A stretch of 64,000 nt of DNA from an uncultured Aquimarina sp. (lineage in GTDB: Bacteria > Bacteroidota > Bacteroidia > Flavobacteriales > Flavobacteriaceae): contig NZ_CANLYD010000025.1 in assembly GCF_947495315.1 (NCBI RefSeq), positions 1-64,000 on the forward strand. Direction: 5' to 3'. The notes beneath the pieces were generated by a model. It ran no database searches and had not been told where the DNA came from. It saw nothing but the letters and a program-made list of their open reading frames with translations. Numbering within the stretch: the stretch's first letter is position 1; every line of letters begins with the position of its first letter. Below, piece by piece: positions 52,455 to 61,968 of the stretch. A program made the translations under genes and the position numbers.

Positions 52455-52676
52455 TTAACAGGTAGATACACAATGTAGACTAGGATTAGGTCTATAAACA
52501 TATAATGGTCTAGAGTCACAAGGATTTGAAATCCGATTCAATTGATTTTGGCTGCCTCCACAACAAATAAAAGAGCAATTACCTGTAAAAGGGCCATCAT
52601 AACCACCCACAATTGTTTGTTTTTCCTTTTTCGTTAGCACAATTTTTCTAATGTTTTTTAAAATGTCTTTTTTCAT
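52455..52676 (-). CDS. Double-glycine-leader precursor peptide A
   Basis: 73 residues. Leader of 25 residues (MKKDILKNIRKIVL to TIVGG) and a 48-residue core starting YDGPF. Six Cys (34, 38, 39, 53, 69, 73) allow three disulfides. GNCSFICCGGSQNQ and LYVYRPNPSLHC are shared with precursor B, so the two genes come from a recent duplication, while the part between and the extra Cys differ. It is closed by its own terminator and preceded by the shared box at 52749-52767. It is the first gene of the minus-strand peptide cluster. Confidence 0.85.
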   Translation of the reverse strand: MKKDILKNIRKIVLTKKEKQTIVGGYDGPFTGNCSFICCGGSQNQLNRISNPCDSRPLYVYRPNPSLHCVSTC

Positions 52677-52748
52677 TATATAAAGATTTTAAGATTTTTA
52701 ATAAGATAGTTAATCTAAAGATTTGATTATCGGTATTGTGCTAACTAC

Positions 52749-52767
52749 AACGTTATAGTGTTGATAA
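52749..52767 (-). promoter_or_regulatory. Shared precursor box, copy at precursor A
   Basis: AACGTTATAGTGTTGATAA on the plus strand, about 75-90 bases upstream of the start codon. CTATAACGTTGTAG within and beside it on the coding strand is a near-perfect palindrome. Confidence 0.5.
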
Positions 52768-52949
52768 AACAATATTTTTGTGTTTTATTTAAGAATAAAT
52801 CCTCAATGTAGTTTTAGATATAATTAAAACTTATGACTAGAATTAATAATACTCTATTAAGTGTTTTAAAAAACAAACATTCTTCTTTAAATTTATATTG
52901 TAAGGAGTTTTACTGTATACTATAAAATTTAATATAATAATTCAAAATT

Positions 52950-52989
52950 TCTAAAAATAAAAAGGGAGTATTCCGCAGAAACTCCCTTT
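52950..52989 (-). terminator. Rho-independent terminator of the amylase gene
   Basis: On the minus strand AAAGGGAGT (52989-52981) pairs with ACTCCCTTT (52969-52961), then a T-rich tail. Just in front, 53001-53022 is a perfect 22-bp palindrome (ACTAAAGTTC TAGAACTTTAGT) that includes the stop codon. Confidence 0.8.
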
Positions 52990-53017
52990 AAATAAGAATA
53001 ACTAAAGTTCTAGAACT

Positions 53018-55843
53018 TTAGTTTAAACTAAGTTTAGTAGTGGCTATTCCTTTTTCGTTTTGGATTTGTACTAAGTATAATCCTCTGGATAATTCTCCAA
53101 TTTCGAAACTTGTTCCTGGTTGGAAATCACCTTCGAATTTTTTGGCTAATGCTCCTGTAATGGTGTACACAGATACTTTTTGTACCGATTCATTAATACT
53201 AAAAGCTGTTTGTGCTGGATTAGGATATGCATCAAAACTAGCACCTTTAATAACATCTTCGATACCTAAAGTAACAGATTCTTGATTTCCGAATATCTTA
53301 AACTCACCCGGCTGTAATGTGATAAGAGCGTTTACATCTGTTACATCAATTGTTTCTCCAGTATCACTTAATAAATCATACCAAGTACCTATTTCTTGAA
53401 ATTCTGGATCAATATCTAACGGATCAACATCAAAATTACCAATGATAGTTACATGTTTTATCTCATCTCCGGTTGCGGTATCATCGGTTAAATGAATTTT
53501 CTTATCTGCAGTTGAGGAAACGGATAAGGTGAAATTATCGGTTTTGAATATTTTATCATTTAACTTTAATCTAATTAACTTAGTATATAGATCATAGACA
53601 TCTGTTCTGTCAGTAACGTTGAGATAATCCCAACGAATAGGCTTAGGATTTGTTCTACATCCATTATCAATGGATCCGTCCTCACATCGGTTGATACTAA
53701 AACCATATCCTAATTCACCAAATTGCCAAATCATTTTTGGACCTGGAATGGTAAAGTAAAATGCTCCGGCAAGTTCTACTCTATCTAAAGCGGTTGATAA
53801 TTCTGTAACATCATATGCAGGAGCACTGGTGTCATTACCAAATTGAACATTTTTATACATCAATCGCTCTTCATCGTGACTTTCCATATAAGAAATTGCA
53901 GAAGGACCGTCAAAACCTTTTACTTTATAGGATACTCCTGAAAAATTGGATTTACCACCGTCATGGTAGCCCATTGTAGATTCATTGTAAGGATCGGTTT
54001 GTTTGTTCCAAAGTAATATACCTTTACCTTCATTAGCCCGGTAATCAGCCCATTCCTTTTCTTCGGTAATACGTCCTAAATGTTCAAAAATGACATAAAA
54101 ATCAGGATTAACAGCCCATTGATAATCAGCATATTCTTTTAGAATATCAACTCTGTCTTGCTGAAAAGCATTCGTACAAGAATCATCAGAGGCTGTACAG
54201 TTTTGAGTAAATCCTTTGGTTAGGTCCCATCTAAAACCATCTATGTTATATTCTTCAATCCAATACTCAACAGTTCTTTTTACATAATCTTGTGTAGCCT
54301 GTTTACTATGATCAAAATCATTAAACACACTAAAAGAATGCGTTGCTGTCTGGTTAAAGAATGGGCTATCTGCACTTGCTTGCCCACCATAACCGCCACC
54401 AGATGTATTCCACATTCTGTAATATGGGTTTTGACCAGAAGCATGGTTATAGACAACATCCAATATTATCGCGATTCCTCTGGCGTGACATTCATCTACA
54501 AATTGTTTAAATGCTGTAGGAGTACCATAATATTTATCTAATGCCATATGGAAAGATGGGTTATACCCCCAGCTATTGTTTCCATCAAATTCTGAAACAG
54601 GCATCAATTCAATAGCATTAATTCCTAAGTCTTGCAAATAATCAAGTCTTGCTTTAACTGAATCAAAAGAATGTAATGCATCAAAATCTCTAATTAATAA
54701 CTCATAGATTACTAAATCAGTAACTTCAGGTCTCTGGAAATCGGTTGTTTGCCATACATATTCAGCTTCACTTGTTTTAAACCAAGATACGGCATCATTC
54801 GTTTTCCCTGCCGGATAGCTTGGTAAATTTGGAAAAGTAGTAGCATCAATAAATCCATCGTTAAATTCAGATAATATTAATGTAGCGTAGGGGTCAGCAA
54901 CAGAGATGGATGCGTCTACCACATATTGATATAAGATATCAGCATTATTTGGTAAGTTGTCTATTGTAATCCAGAATCGATCTTGAGCACTATCTTTATT
55001 TAACAAGTAAGTATTGTCAAGAGCCCAGTCATTTCCGTTAAAATTTCCTTTTACGTGAACAAAGTTTTTTCCAGGTGCATATAGCACTAAAGTGGCAGAA
55101 GTACCATCTAAATTTAATCCGTCTTTCATTCCTGCAGGTACTGGCGCTTCATTGTTCACAGGAGTTGTAATAGCAGAGAAAGTTTCGGATAAGGAATTAG
55201 AAGTTCCTGATTCTGTAGCTACAAGTTCGAAGTCTATACTTTCCGTAATCGTATAGTTAGTCGTATAGTTTGTTATTCCGTTTTGTGTGTCAACAGAAAC
55301 ACCATTAGCATAAAGTTCGAAGTCTGCATTTAAAGTTGTAGTTGCAGTAATTGTTAAGTCATTTCCACTATCAATAATGCTTACAGATTCTGTAGGTGCA
55401 TCTAAAGCCAGCTGAAAGATACCAACGTCGACTATATTGTCTTGAGTTTTATTATCTCCTGTACCATCTTGAGCTTTGGCTAACATACCGATACGGTCAA
55501 TCCCTGTAGCACCATAAAAGATTGTAGGTGTTAGGGTGATAGAGTATGTGCCATTTCCGTTGTCAGTAAAGATCTGCGGTTGTGCACTATTCGATGAGTC
55601 TGTCCAGTCCCCATTATTAGGAGAATTGATAGCTGCAGTAGCGGTTGGACTATCAAAGTACCAAGCCCATAGATACAAGTCTGTTGCTCCCCAAACACTA
55701 AGATCCACTCCAGATACTGTAATGGTAATCTCATCACCCTCATTAAACGCTGGAGGGTCAATGGTAAAAGTTGCATTTTGCTGCTGTGCATAGGACATCA
55801 TCAGTCCTAGAAAGAACACAAATACTAAAGTAAATTTTTTCAT
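53018..55843 (-). CDS. GH13 alpha-amylase/pullulanase-like enzyme with T9SS sorting signal
   Basis: 941 residues. Signal peptide to MSYAQ. About 20-140 and 240-340 are beta-rich starch-binding or CBM48-like modules (VHVKGNFNGNDWALDNT). The GH13 catalytic domain follows, with the four conserved regions DVVYNHASG (about 466), GFRWDLTKGF (nucleophile Asp, about 540), FEHLG (acid Glu, about 585) and MESHDEER (about 656). The last 70 residues (YPNPAQTAFSI to TTKLSLN) are a type A T9SS sorting domain. Exported starch/maltodextrin hydrolase, and the last gene of the Sus-type locus. A hairpin between SusE and this gene (55864-55894) may lower its expression. Confidence 0.92.
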   Translation of the reverse strand: MKKFTLVFVFFLGLMMSYAQQQNATFTIDPPAFNEGDEITITVSGVDLSVWGATDLYLWAWYFDSPTATAAINSPNNGDWTDSSNSAQPQIFTDNGNGTYSITLTPTIFYGATGIDRIGMLAKAQDGTGDNKTQDNIVDVGIFQLALDAPTESVSIIDSGNDLTITATTTLNADFELYANGVSVDTQNGITNYTTNYTITESIDFELVATESGTSNSLSETFSAITTPVNNEAPVPAGMKDGLNLDGTSATLVLYAPGKNFVHVKGNFNGNDWALDNTYLLNKDSAQDRFWITIDNLPNNADILYQYVVDASISVADPYATLILSEFNDGFIDATTFPNLPSYPAGKTNDAVSWFKTSEAEYVWQTTDFQRPEVTDLVIYELLIRDFDALHSFDSVKARLDYLQDLGINAIELMPVSEFDGNNSWGYNPSFHMALDKYYGTPTAFKQFVDECHARGIAIILDVVYNHASGQNPYYRMWNTSGGGYGGQASADSPFFNQTATHSFSVFNDFDHSKQATQDYVKRTVEYWIEEYNIDGFRWDLTKGFTQNCTASDDSCTNAFQQDRVDILKEYADYQWAVNPDFYVIFEHLGRITEEKEWADYRANEGKGILLWNKQTDPYNESTMGYHDGGKSNFSGVSYKVKGFDGPSAISYMESHDEERLMYKNVQFGNDTSAPAYDVTELSTALDRVELAGAFYFTIPGPKMIWQFGELGYGFSINRCEDGSIDNGCRTNPKPIRWDYLNVTDRTDVYDLYTKLIRLKLNDKIFKTDNFTLSVSSTADKKIHLTDDTATGDEIKHVTIIGNFDVDPLDIDPEFQEIGTWYDLLSDTGETIDVTDVNALITLQPGEFKIFGNQESVTLGIEDVIKGASFDAYPNPAQTAFSINESVQKVSVYTITGALAKKFEGDFQPGTSFEIGELSRGLYLVQIQNEKGIATTKLSLN

Positions 55844-55863
55844 GACGTTATGTATTTAAAGTA

Positions 55864-55894
55864 AAAAGGCTGTTATTAGATATAACAGCCTTTT
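55864..55894 (-). terminator. Hairpin between SusE/F-like and amylase genes
   Basis: AAAAGGCTGTTAT/ATAACAGCCTTTT, 13-bp perfect stem with five-base loop, followed by T5 on the minus strand; may act as a partial terminator inside the operon. Confidence 0.7.
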
Positions 55895-55909
55895 CGTATT
55901 TATTTTTGA

Positions 55910-57127
55910 TTATTGCAATACTGCGGAATAAGAATATCCTCTTGGGTTACTCAAATCAAGAGTAACCACATACGTACCATCAGCATCCACGGATAAATTA
56001 GGTCCGTTAAAGTCCATAGATCCATCGTTTCCAGCATCTCCTCCTAAGTTTAATGCCCAATCATCATTTGCTCTAAACTTAAATTCTCCAGCAGTAAGAT
56101 TAATGGTGATCGTCCATACTTGCGTTGTAGCATCATATGTCATATCGTGATCGTTTCCAGGTACACCTTCAGTTCCTCCAGCTGGCCATCCAAGTGGAGT
56201 AGCACCACCAACTAAGGCCCATTCTGCAGGTTCTACACTATACGTGATGTTATCTACATCAGTAAGATTAGCTCTTACTAAATAATACCCAGCAACAGAA
56301 CCGGCAGGTAAACCACAGTTTACTTCTCCTTCTTGAACTAAAATCTCAGTGTAAGATCCATCACTAGCTCCAGCATCACCATAATCTCCATCAAAACTAG
56401 TCGTTGTAGGTAAGAATTTATAATTAGCACCTGCATCATTAAAGAATACAAAACCTTCATATTGTGTATCTTCTTCATCTCTAGCCATAATAGCTGGCGC
56501 ATTTTCAGAAGCAGTCCAGTTTGGACCATATCCACTTGCTTCTAAGAAGCTTCCAACTACATATAATTTAGGGAATTCTACTTCCTCTATAACAGGTTCT
56601 GGTAAGAAAACATTAATAGGTAGTATGTCAGAAATAGTAGAAGGGCCACCATCTGTTGTTCCCACAGAAGCTACTAATCTAAAAAACAGTTCACCAGCAT
56701 TATTAGGAACAGGATCTCCATCACTATCAAGAATTGGGTTTCCATCTGCATCTACCTGAGAGGTCAACGGGTCATTATCAAGACCAGCAGTTGCTGCTAA
56801 GTCAAATAATTGTTGTACCGTTACAGGGATATCATTAGCAGCAGTAGTTCCTAAACCAGTAAAAGTTTCGAATGTAGATTCACCAGAACCTTGAAGGGCG
56901 TAAGTAATAGCAGTGTCTACTCCAAAATCAGGAGATTGCCATACAAATCTTTCTGCAGTATTGTTTGATGCTTCTATTGTTAATACATATTCTGAAGAAA
57001 CAGAATTTGTAAATGTAATTGCCTCTACAGGGTCTTGCGCTGTAAATACTAATGCGTCGTCGTCAGTACAAGCATTGAACCCAATTAAGGCTACTAATGC
57101 CATCACTATTATTGATATTTTTTTCAT
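55910..57127 (-). CDS. SusE/SusF-like outer-membrane starch-binding lipoprotein
   Basis: 405 residues; lipobox GFNAC followed by acidic TDDDA, a surface-export type. The N-terminal SusE domain (about 25-180) has the DPVEAITFTNSVSS-like start; from 190 on come starch-binding modules of the SusE/F type with KLYVVGSFLEASGYG, NYKFLP, and EFKFRANDDWALNLGGD. It binds starch at the cell surface together with SusD. 33 bases separate it from susD. Confidence 0.87.
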   Translation of the reverse strand: MKKISIIVMALVALIGFNACTDDDALVFTAQDPVEAITFTNSVSSEYVLTIEASNNTAERFVWQSPDFGVDTAITYALQGSGESTFETFTGLGTTAANDIPVTVQQLFDLAATAGLDNDPLTSQVDADGNPILDSDGDPVPNNAGELFFRLVASVGTTDGGPSTISDILPINVFLPEPVIEEVEFPKLYVVGSFLEASGYGPNWTASENAPAIMARDEEDTQYEGFVFFNDAGANYKFLPTTTSFDGDYGDAGASDGSYTEILVQEGEVNCGLPAGSVAGYYLVRANLTDVDNITYSVEPAEWALVGGATPLGWPAGGTEGVPGNDHDMTYDATTQVWTITINLTAGEFKFRANDDWALNLGGDAGNDGSMDFNGPNLSVDADGTYVVTLDLSNPRGYSYSAVLQ

Positions 57128-57160
57128 GTTGCTTATATTTTTAAAAATTGAGTTTAATAA

Positions 57161-58780
57161 TTAATAACCAGGATTTTGACCTAGATTTTGATTGGCAGCT
57201 CTAGCTGCATCAGGAACAGGAAATAGATCTCTAAATGCAGGAATCGCAATTCCATTTTGAGAATTTCCTTTAAGTGCCCAGTTGTATCCACCACCAGAGA
57301 ATAATCCAAAACGCACAAGATCTTGTCTTCTGTGTCCTTCCCAATACAATTCTCTTGCTCGTTCGTCAATGATAAAATCAAGATCAACATCTGCGGAAGA
57401 AACAGTTGCAGCATTACTTCTATTTCTAAGATCATTGATATATCCTAAAGCGGTATTAGGATCACCACCACCACCTCTCAGATTTGCTTCCGCATACATT
57501 AGATACACATCAGCTAATCTAAACATAGGGAAATCTACATCAGAAAATTCGTTGCCAGCATCAGTTCCGGTTTCACCAGTAGTTGTTACGTTAGTGTACT
57601 TTTCTAAAACAAAACCTGTTGTAGGATCTGTTATATTTGATATTTCTGGAGTTCTACGATCTTTAATAATGGTATTTCTATCATCATCTATGAAATCATC
57701 ACCATCAAATTTTTCTGAAAACTGAGGAGATATTCTGATCGCCCCTGACCATCCTGCAGCTGTAACACCAAGGTTTTCTCCATTTCGTTCAATACTACCA
57801 ACTGCTCCATTGGTCATTACCGTAGTAGGGCCAAAGTTTTGTGTGAATTGTCCATCGGCAATTAGAGGAAATATAATCTCATTAGCAGCTTGATTAGTAT
57901 TATTATCACCTCTAAAAAGATCCTTATAGTTATTCGCTAGAGTGTATCCTCCATTAATAATTCTTTCACAATATATTCTACAATCACTATAACGATTAGT
58001 GTCAATATAAACTTCTGCATTTAGATACATTTTAGCTAGAATTGCCCAAGCTACTCCTTTGTCTCCTCTACCATATTCATTTCGTCTTGGATCTGTAAGT
58101 TCAGGCTCTATGGCTAGTAATTCACTTTCAATAAAATCAAATAATTGTTGACGATTCATTTCAGGGCCTTGAGTACTTCCTACCACATCATTTTCAGAAT
58201 AAAATGGTGCTCTTCCATAAGAATCCATTAAATTGTAATAAGCTAATGCTCTAAGTAATCTAGCTTCAGCTCTATATAATGCGATTTCTGTTCTTAATTC
58301 TCCAGTAACACCTCTTGAATCTAATTTACCATCAGTTGTTTGACGTAAAAATTCATTTGCTAATGATACAGAGAACATTGCTCTACTAAAGAAACCACGT
58401 ATGATAGTATTTGCTCCTGTCCAGGTAGATGTTTGTAAATCATCTATGAATCCAGCTTCATCGTTTATATAAGTCCATACGATTTCATCCGTAGTAAATA
58501 TTTGCATATTCATAATACCACGACCGTATTGACTGGTACCCGCATCTACACCACCGATATTGGAGGATGTCGGTCCGGCTAACCCAGTGAGTGATAAATT
58601 TCCATATATTCCTGCAATTGCTTGTTCATAAGAACCAGGATCGGCATAAAATTCTTCTGCAAGGAAAATTGTATTGTCCCTTGGATCCTGATTAAGATCG
58701 TCTGTACAAGAATTCAGAGAGATGATAGCAATCATCAACGCTAAAAACTTGAAGTAATTATCTTTTATATTCATTTTCAT
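57161..58780 (-). CDS. susD: SusD/RagB family starch-binding lipoprotein
   Basis: 539 residues; lipobox SLNSC. TPR-like SusD fold: LLRALAYYNLMDSYGRAPFY in the N-terminal half, a middle part (GRGDKGVAWAILAKMYLNAE) and the C-terminal SusD domain with FRLADVYLMYAEANLRG and the final RARELYWEGHRRQDLVRFG. It lies on top of the SusC barrel and binds the polysaccharide. Five bases separate it from susC, so both are translated from one message. Confidence 0.93.
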   Translation of the reverse strand: MKMNIKDNYFKFLALMIAIISLNSCTDDLNQDPRDNTIFLAEEFYADPGSYEQAIAGIYGNLSLTGLAGPTSSNIGGVDAGTSQYGRGIMNMQIFTTDEIVWTYINDEAGFIDDLQTSTWTGANTIIRGFFSRAMFSVSLANEFLRQTTDGKLDSRGVTGELRTEIALYRAEARLLRALAYYNLMDSYGRAPFYSENDVVGSTQGPEMNRQQLFDFIESELLAIEPELTDPRRNEYGRGDKGVAWAILAKMYLNAEVYIDTNRYSDCRIYCERIINGGYTLANNYKDLFRGDNNTNQAANEIIFPLIADGQFTQNFGPTTVMTNGAVGSIERNGENLGVTAAGWSGAIRISPQFSEKFDGDDFIDDDRNTIIKDRRTPEISNITDPTTGFVLEKYTNVTTTGETGTDAGNEFSDVDFPMFRLADVYLMYAEANLRGGGGDPNTALGYINDLRNRSNAATVSSADVDLDFIIDERARELYWEGHRRQDLVRFGLFSGGGYNWALKGNSQNGIAIPAFRDLFPVPDAARAANQNLGQNPGY

Positions 58781-58785
58781 AACAA

Positions 58786-61743
58786 TTAATTAAATTTTAC
58801 GTTAGCTCCCATCAAGAAAGTTCTTGCTCGTGGGAAGAGGGTTTGATCGACTCCAGAAAAGATTTCAGGATCTAAACCTGAATATTCAGTTATGATAAAT
58901 ACGTTCTGAACACCACCCCATAATCTTATTGAAGAAGTATCTCCGAAGAACTTCTTAAATGTATATCCTAAAGTTACGTTGTCCATCTTTAAAAATGAAG
59001 CATTTTCTACATAAATATCAGATTGGAAAGTATCTCCAAAAACGTTAAAGTTGGTGTCTAACAATGAAGTGTTTTGATTTGCTAAAGTTCCATTGTTGTT
59101 TATAGCATTGTAAGTAGCTCCTCCTTCTACACCGTTAAACATATAGTTTCCAAGACTAGCTCTAAGGTTAAAAGATAAATCAAAACCTTTGTATGTCATA
59201 TTGGACTGGAATCCCATTGTGACGTCAGCTGTATTGTTTCTGTATATATATTTATCATCACTATTGATGACATTATCTCCATTTAGATCAGCATAAGCAC
59301 CTTCAATCGGAGCTCCGTTAACATCATACAATTGTTTGAAAACATAGAAAGAAAATGGAGCAAACCCTTCTCTGTGGATCTGTATATTACCACCGGTACC
59401 ACCTACTGATGGTCCTACTAATTGATCTTCACCACCAACAAGTTTTTCTACCTTTTGATCAAGAAAAGCAGCATTATAGTTGATATTCCATGTAAAGTTT
59501 TCATTTCTTACAATACTAGCATCTATATTTACCTCAATACCTTCTGTTAATAGATCACCTAAGTTTTGTGGGCCAATGTTACCAAAGTTAGCACCATCCG
59601 GCAAACTTCCTTGAACAAATAAATCTTCTGTTTCTTTTCTATACACATCAATTGATCCATTAATTCGATCATTGAATAGACCATAATCCAAACCAATGTT
59701 GTATTGAATAGTAGTCTCCCAAGTAAGTAGTTCATTTCTAAATCCAGGAATAGAAACTGGAATAAGTCTATTACCAAACGTATATTGATCGGTAATTGTA
59801 CCTTGTGCATATTGTTCTATAAAAGGTAATTTGAAATCATTGGCGTCGGTGGTAATATTTTCTTGTCCAGTAACACCATATCCTAATCGAAGTTTAAGAT
59901 TGCTTAAGGTTTGGGAATCTGCTAGGAAGTTTTCGTCAGAAATATTCCAGGCAAATGCAGCTGCTGGGAAATTACCCCATCTATTATCTTCACTAAATCT
60001 TGACGTCCCATCTCTTCTATATGATAAAGTAAGAAGGTATTTGTCGCTCAGGCCTAGGTTTGCTCTAGCAAAAAATGCAGCCAACACAAGATCTGGATCA
60101 GATTGTGCTCGAGATTCAGTTTCATTGTCTCCTCTTAACTCACCAGAATTAAAATTATCTACTCTAAACTTTTGATAAGAGTACCCTCCTGTTACATCTA
60201 AATTTAGTCCTCCTAATGCCTTTTTATAATTAAGATATGAATCAAATAGAGTATTCCTTCTATAGCTCGAAAATTCAGATCTTGAACCATCAAGGATATT
60301 ACCAGTCAATTGCTCCCCGCCAGCACTTTCGCGCGATAACTCGTTAAAACCATCACCATTTTGTTCGTCAAAACCTACATTAACAGTAGCTGTTAATTCA
60401 GGTAAAAACCATAAAGAATAATCTACTTTAAAATTACCAAAGTAACGATCTACTTCACTACGATTGTTTCTTTGTAAAAGAGCAGCAACCGGGTTTGTGT
60501 TTGCCATAACGTCATTAAATGATCCATTTGGATTAAGGCTATCATATTCAAAAAAGCCACCAAATGGAGAATTAGGGTCATATACCGGTTGTGTTGGATC
60601 AAAAGCTATTGCTGATCCTTCAACATCAGCTGCAAACCTATTTTTTTCGAAAGTAGCATTTGCATTTAAGTTAAATTTTAAATTACCATTCAAGAAAGAT
60701 GGGTTTAAAACCAATGATGTTGTCGATCTTTTGTATTCACTTGTTAAGCGTAAACCATCTTGATCTAAATGACCTGCTGAGAAACGGATTGGTAATACAT
60801 CAAATAAGGATCCTCTTACAGAGATATTATTGTCGGTGGATACTGCATTTCTGTAAATTTCTTTTTGCCAGTCCGTATTAGCTGTCCCTAGTTGACTAGC
60901 ATCAATGTTATTATTTATCAATGACTGTTCTAATACCAAACTTCTAAATTCATCAGCAGAAAAGACATCCACAGTTTCAGGAATAGTATAGATCCCAGTT
61001 TGAAAATTATAATCTACTTTTAATCCTTTACTTCCTTTTATAGTTTCAATAATAATAACCCCTGCAGAAGCTCTGTTTCCATAAATAGCAGTTGCAGATG
61101 CATCTTTTAAAACTGTAAAAGATTTAATGTTGCTAGGATTGATTGAAGATAATACTGATTGAGAACCACCAACAAAATCATTACTTACGGGTAGACCATC
61201 AATAACTATTAGAGGATCATTAGAAGCATCCAAAGAACTTCCTCCACGAATTCTGATTGCTGCTCCTGAACCCGGAGCACCACCTGGTGTAATATTAACA
61301 CCGGCTACACGTCCATTTAATAAGTTTTCAGGAGAAATAATATTTCCTCTGTTAAAATCATCCGCAGTTACTGTACTTACAGAACCTGTTAAGTCCTTCT
61401 TTCTGGCAGAACCATAACCAATGACTACTACCTGTTCCAGTTCTGCCGCATCTTCTTGTAATGCAACATCAATTCTCTCGTTTCCGGAGTAAGTGAATTC
61501 TTGAGGCAGAAATCCCACGTAAGAAAACTCAACAATGTCTCCATTGTTAACTCCGTTTAAAACGTAATTTCCATCAAAATCTGATGAAGTTCCGTTTGTT
61601 GTTCCCTTTATTATAATATTAACACCGGGAATCGGTTGACCATTTCCAGCATCAGTAACAGTACCACTGACTGACGACTGTGCAAAAAAGCTCATTGGTA
61701 TCAACCACAATAAAAACAATGCGCTTTTAGTAAATGTTTTCAT
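58786..61743 (-). CDS. susC: SusC/RagA TonB-dependent outer-membrane transporter
   Basis: 985 residues. Signal peptide to SFFAQ; a carboxypeptidase-D-like regulatory domain (SSVSGTVTDAGNGQPIPGVN to YVGFLPQEF); a plug domain beginning with VVIGYGSARKKDLTGSVS and containing LIVIDGLPVS; then the 22-strand barrel to the terminal FN. Imports maltooligosaccharides with SusD. The transcript begins in the 225-bp region shared with the LacI gene, which holds a LacI-type palindrome. Confidence 0.94.
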   Translation of the reverse strand: MKTFTKSALFLLWLIPMSFFAQSSVSGTVTDAGNGQPIPGVNIIIKGTTNGTSSDFDGNYVLNGVNNGDIVEFSYVGFLPQEFTYSGNERIDVALQEDAAELEQVVVIGYGSARKKDLTGSVSTVTADDFNRGNIISPENLLNGRVAGVNITPGGAPGSGAAIRIRGGSSLDASNDPLIVIDGLPVSNDFVGGSQSVLSSINPSNIKSFTVLKDASATAIYGNRASAGVIIIETIKGSKGLKVDYNFQTGIYTIPETVDVFSADEFRSLVLEQSLINNNIDASQLGTANTDWQKEIYRNAVSTDNNISVRGSLFDVLPIRFSAGHLDQDGLRLTSEYKRSTTSLVLNPSFLNGNLKFNLNANATFEKNRFAADVEGSAIAFDPTQPVYDPNSPFGGFFEYDSLNPNGSFNDVMANTNPVAALLQRNNRSEVDRYFGNFKVDYSLWFLPELTATVNVGFDEQNGDGFNELSRESAGGEQLTGNILDGSRSEFSSYRRNTLFDSYLNYKKALGGLNLDVTGGYSYQKFRVDNFNSGELRGDNETESRAQSDPDLVLAAFFARANLGLSDKYLLTLSYRRDGTSRFSEDNRWGNFPAAAFAWNISDENFLADSQTLSNLKLRLGYGVTGQENITTDANDFKLPFIEQYAQGTITDQYTFGNRLIPVSIPGFRNELLTWETTIQYNIGLDYGLFNDRINGSIDVYRKETEDLFVQGSLPDGANFGNIGPQNLGDLLTEGIEVNIDASIVRNENFTWNINYNAAFLDQKVEKLVGGEDQLVGPSVGGTGGNIQIHREGFAPFSFYVFKQLYDVNGAPIEGAYADLNGDNVINSDDKYIYRNNTADVTMGFQSNMTYKGFDLSFNLRASLGNYMFNGVEGGATYNAINNNGTLANQNTSLLDTNFNVFGDTFQSDIYVENASFLKMDNVTLGYTFKKFFGDTSSIRLWGGVQNVFIITEYSGLDPEIFSGVDQTLFPRARTFLMGANVKFN

Positions 61744-61776
61744 ATAAATTTAAATTAGTTTTTAATTGTTTTTAGC

Positions 61777-61794
61777 CTTATATTTTCACTTTCT
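61777..61794. repeat. 18-bp exact repeat, copy 1
   Basis: CTTATATTTTCACTTTCT occurs here, in the susC leader, and again at 63046-63063 before the MFS gene, same strand. May be a common regulatory sequence or chance. Confidence 0.5.
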
Positions 61795-61853
61795 GAAAGC
61801 CAATGTATGTAAAATCTATGTTAAATTTGAGCTACGGTGTAGCCGTAACCTTA

Positions 61854-61867
61854 CGAAAACGTTTGCG
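61854..61867. promoter_or_regulatory. Proposed LacI-family operator
   Basis: CGAAAACGTTTGCG is a 14-bp palindrome with one mismatched pair, of the AAACGTTT type that LacI/GalR proteins bind. It lies between the divergent susC and LacI genes. Just before it, GCTACGGTGTAGC (61831-61843) is another inverted repeat. Confidence 0.55.
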
Positions 61868-61968
61868 TGTGGATAACTTTTAAAATTCTGTTAAAATTTT
61901 AAGGGGATTTGTGATCATATCGCATATTTTCGCGTCAAAATTTAACTTTTAATTAAAATTCAAGGGAA

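Larger units (their letters stand above)
52677..53017. other. Intergenic region between the amylase gene and precursor A
   Basis: Contains the regulatory region of precursor A with the shared box, then AT-rich sequence and the terminator of the amylase gene. No gene or RNA seen. Confidence 0.5.

Noticed and set aside
48969..52676. Classical lantibiotic cluster
   Set aside because: No LanB/LanC/LanM-type enzymes; the Cys residues are better explained by disulfides.
54290..54541. Plus-strand frame inside the amylase gene
   Set aside because: Shadow frame of the GH13 gene; the minus-strand reading has all four conserved amylase regions.
61854..61880. Fourth copy of the precursor box at the Sus locus (AACGTTTGCGTGTGGATAA)
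   Set aside because: The similarity is real to the eye, but the core is better explained as a LacI-type palindrome and the genes are unrelated.
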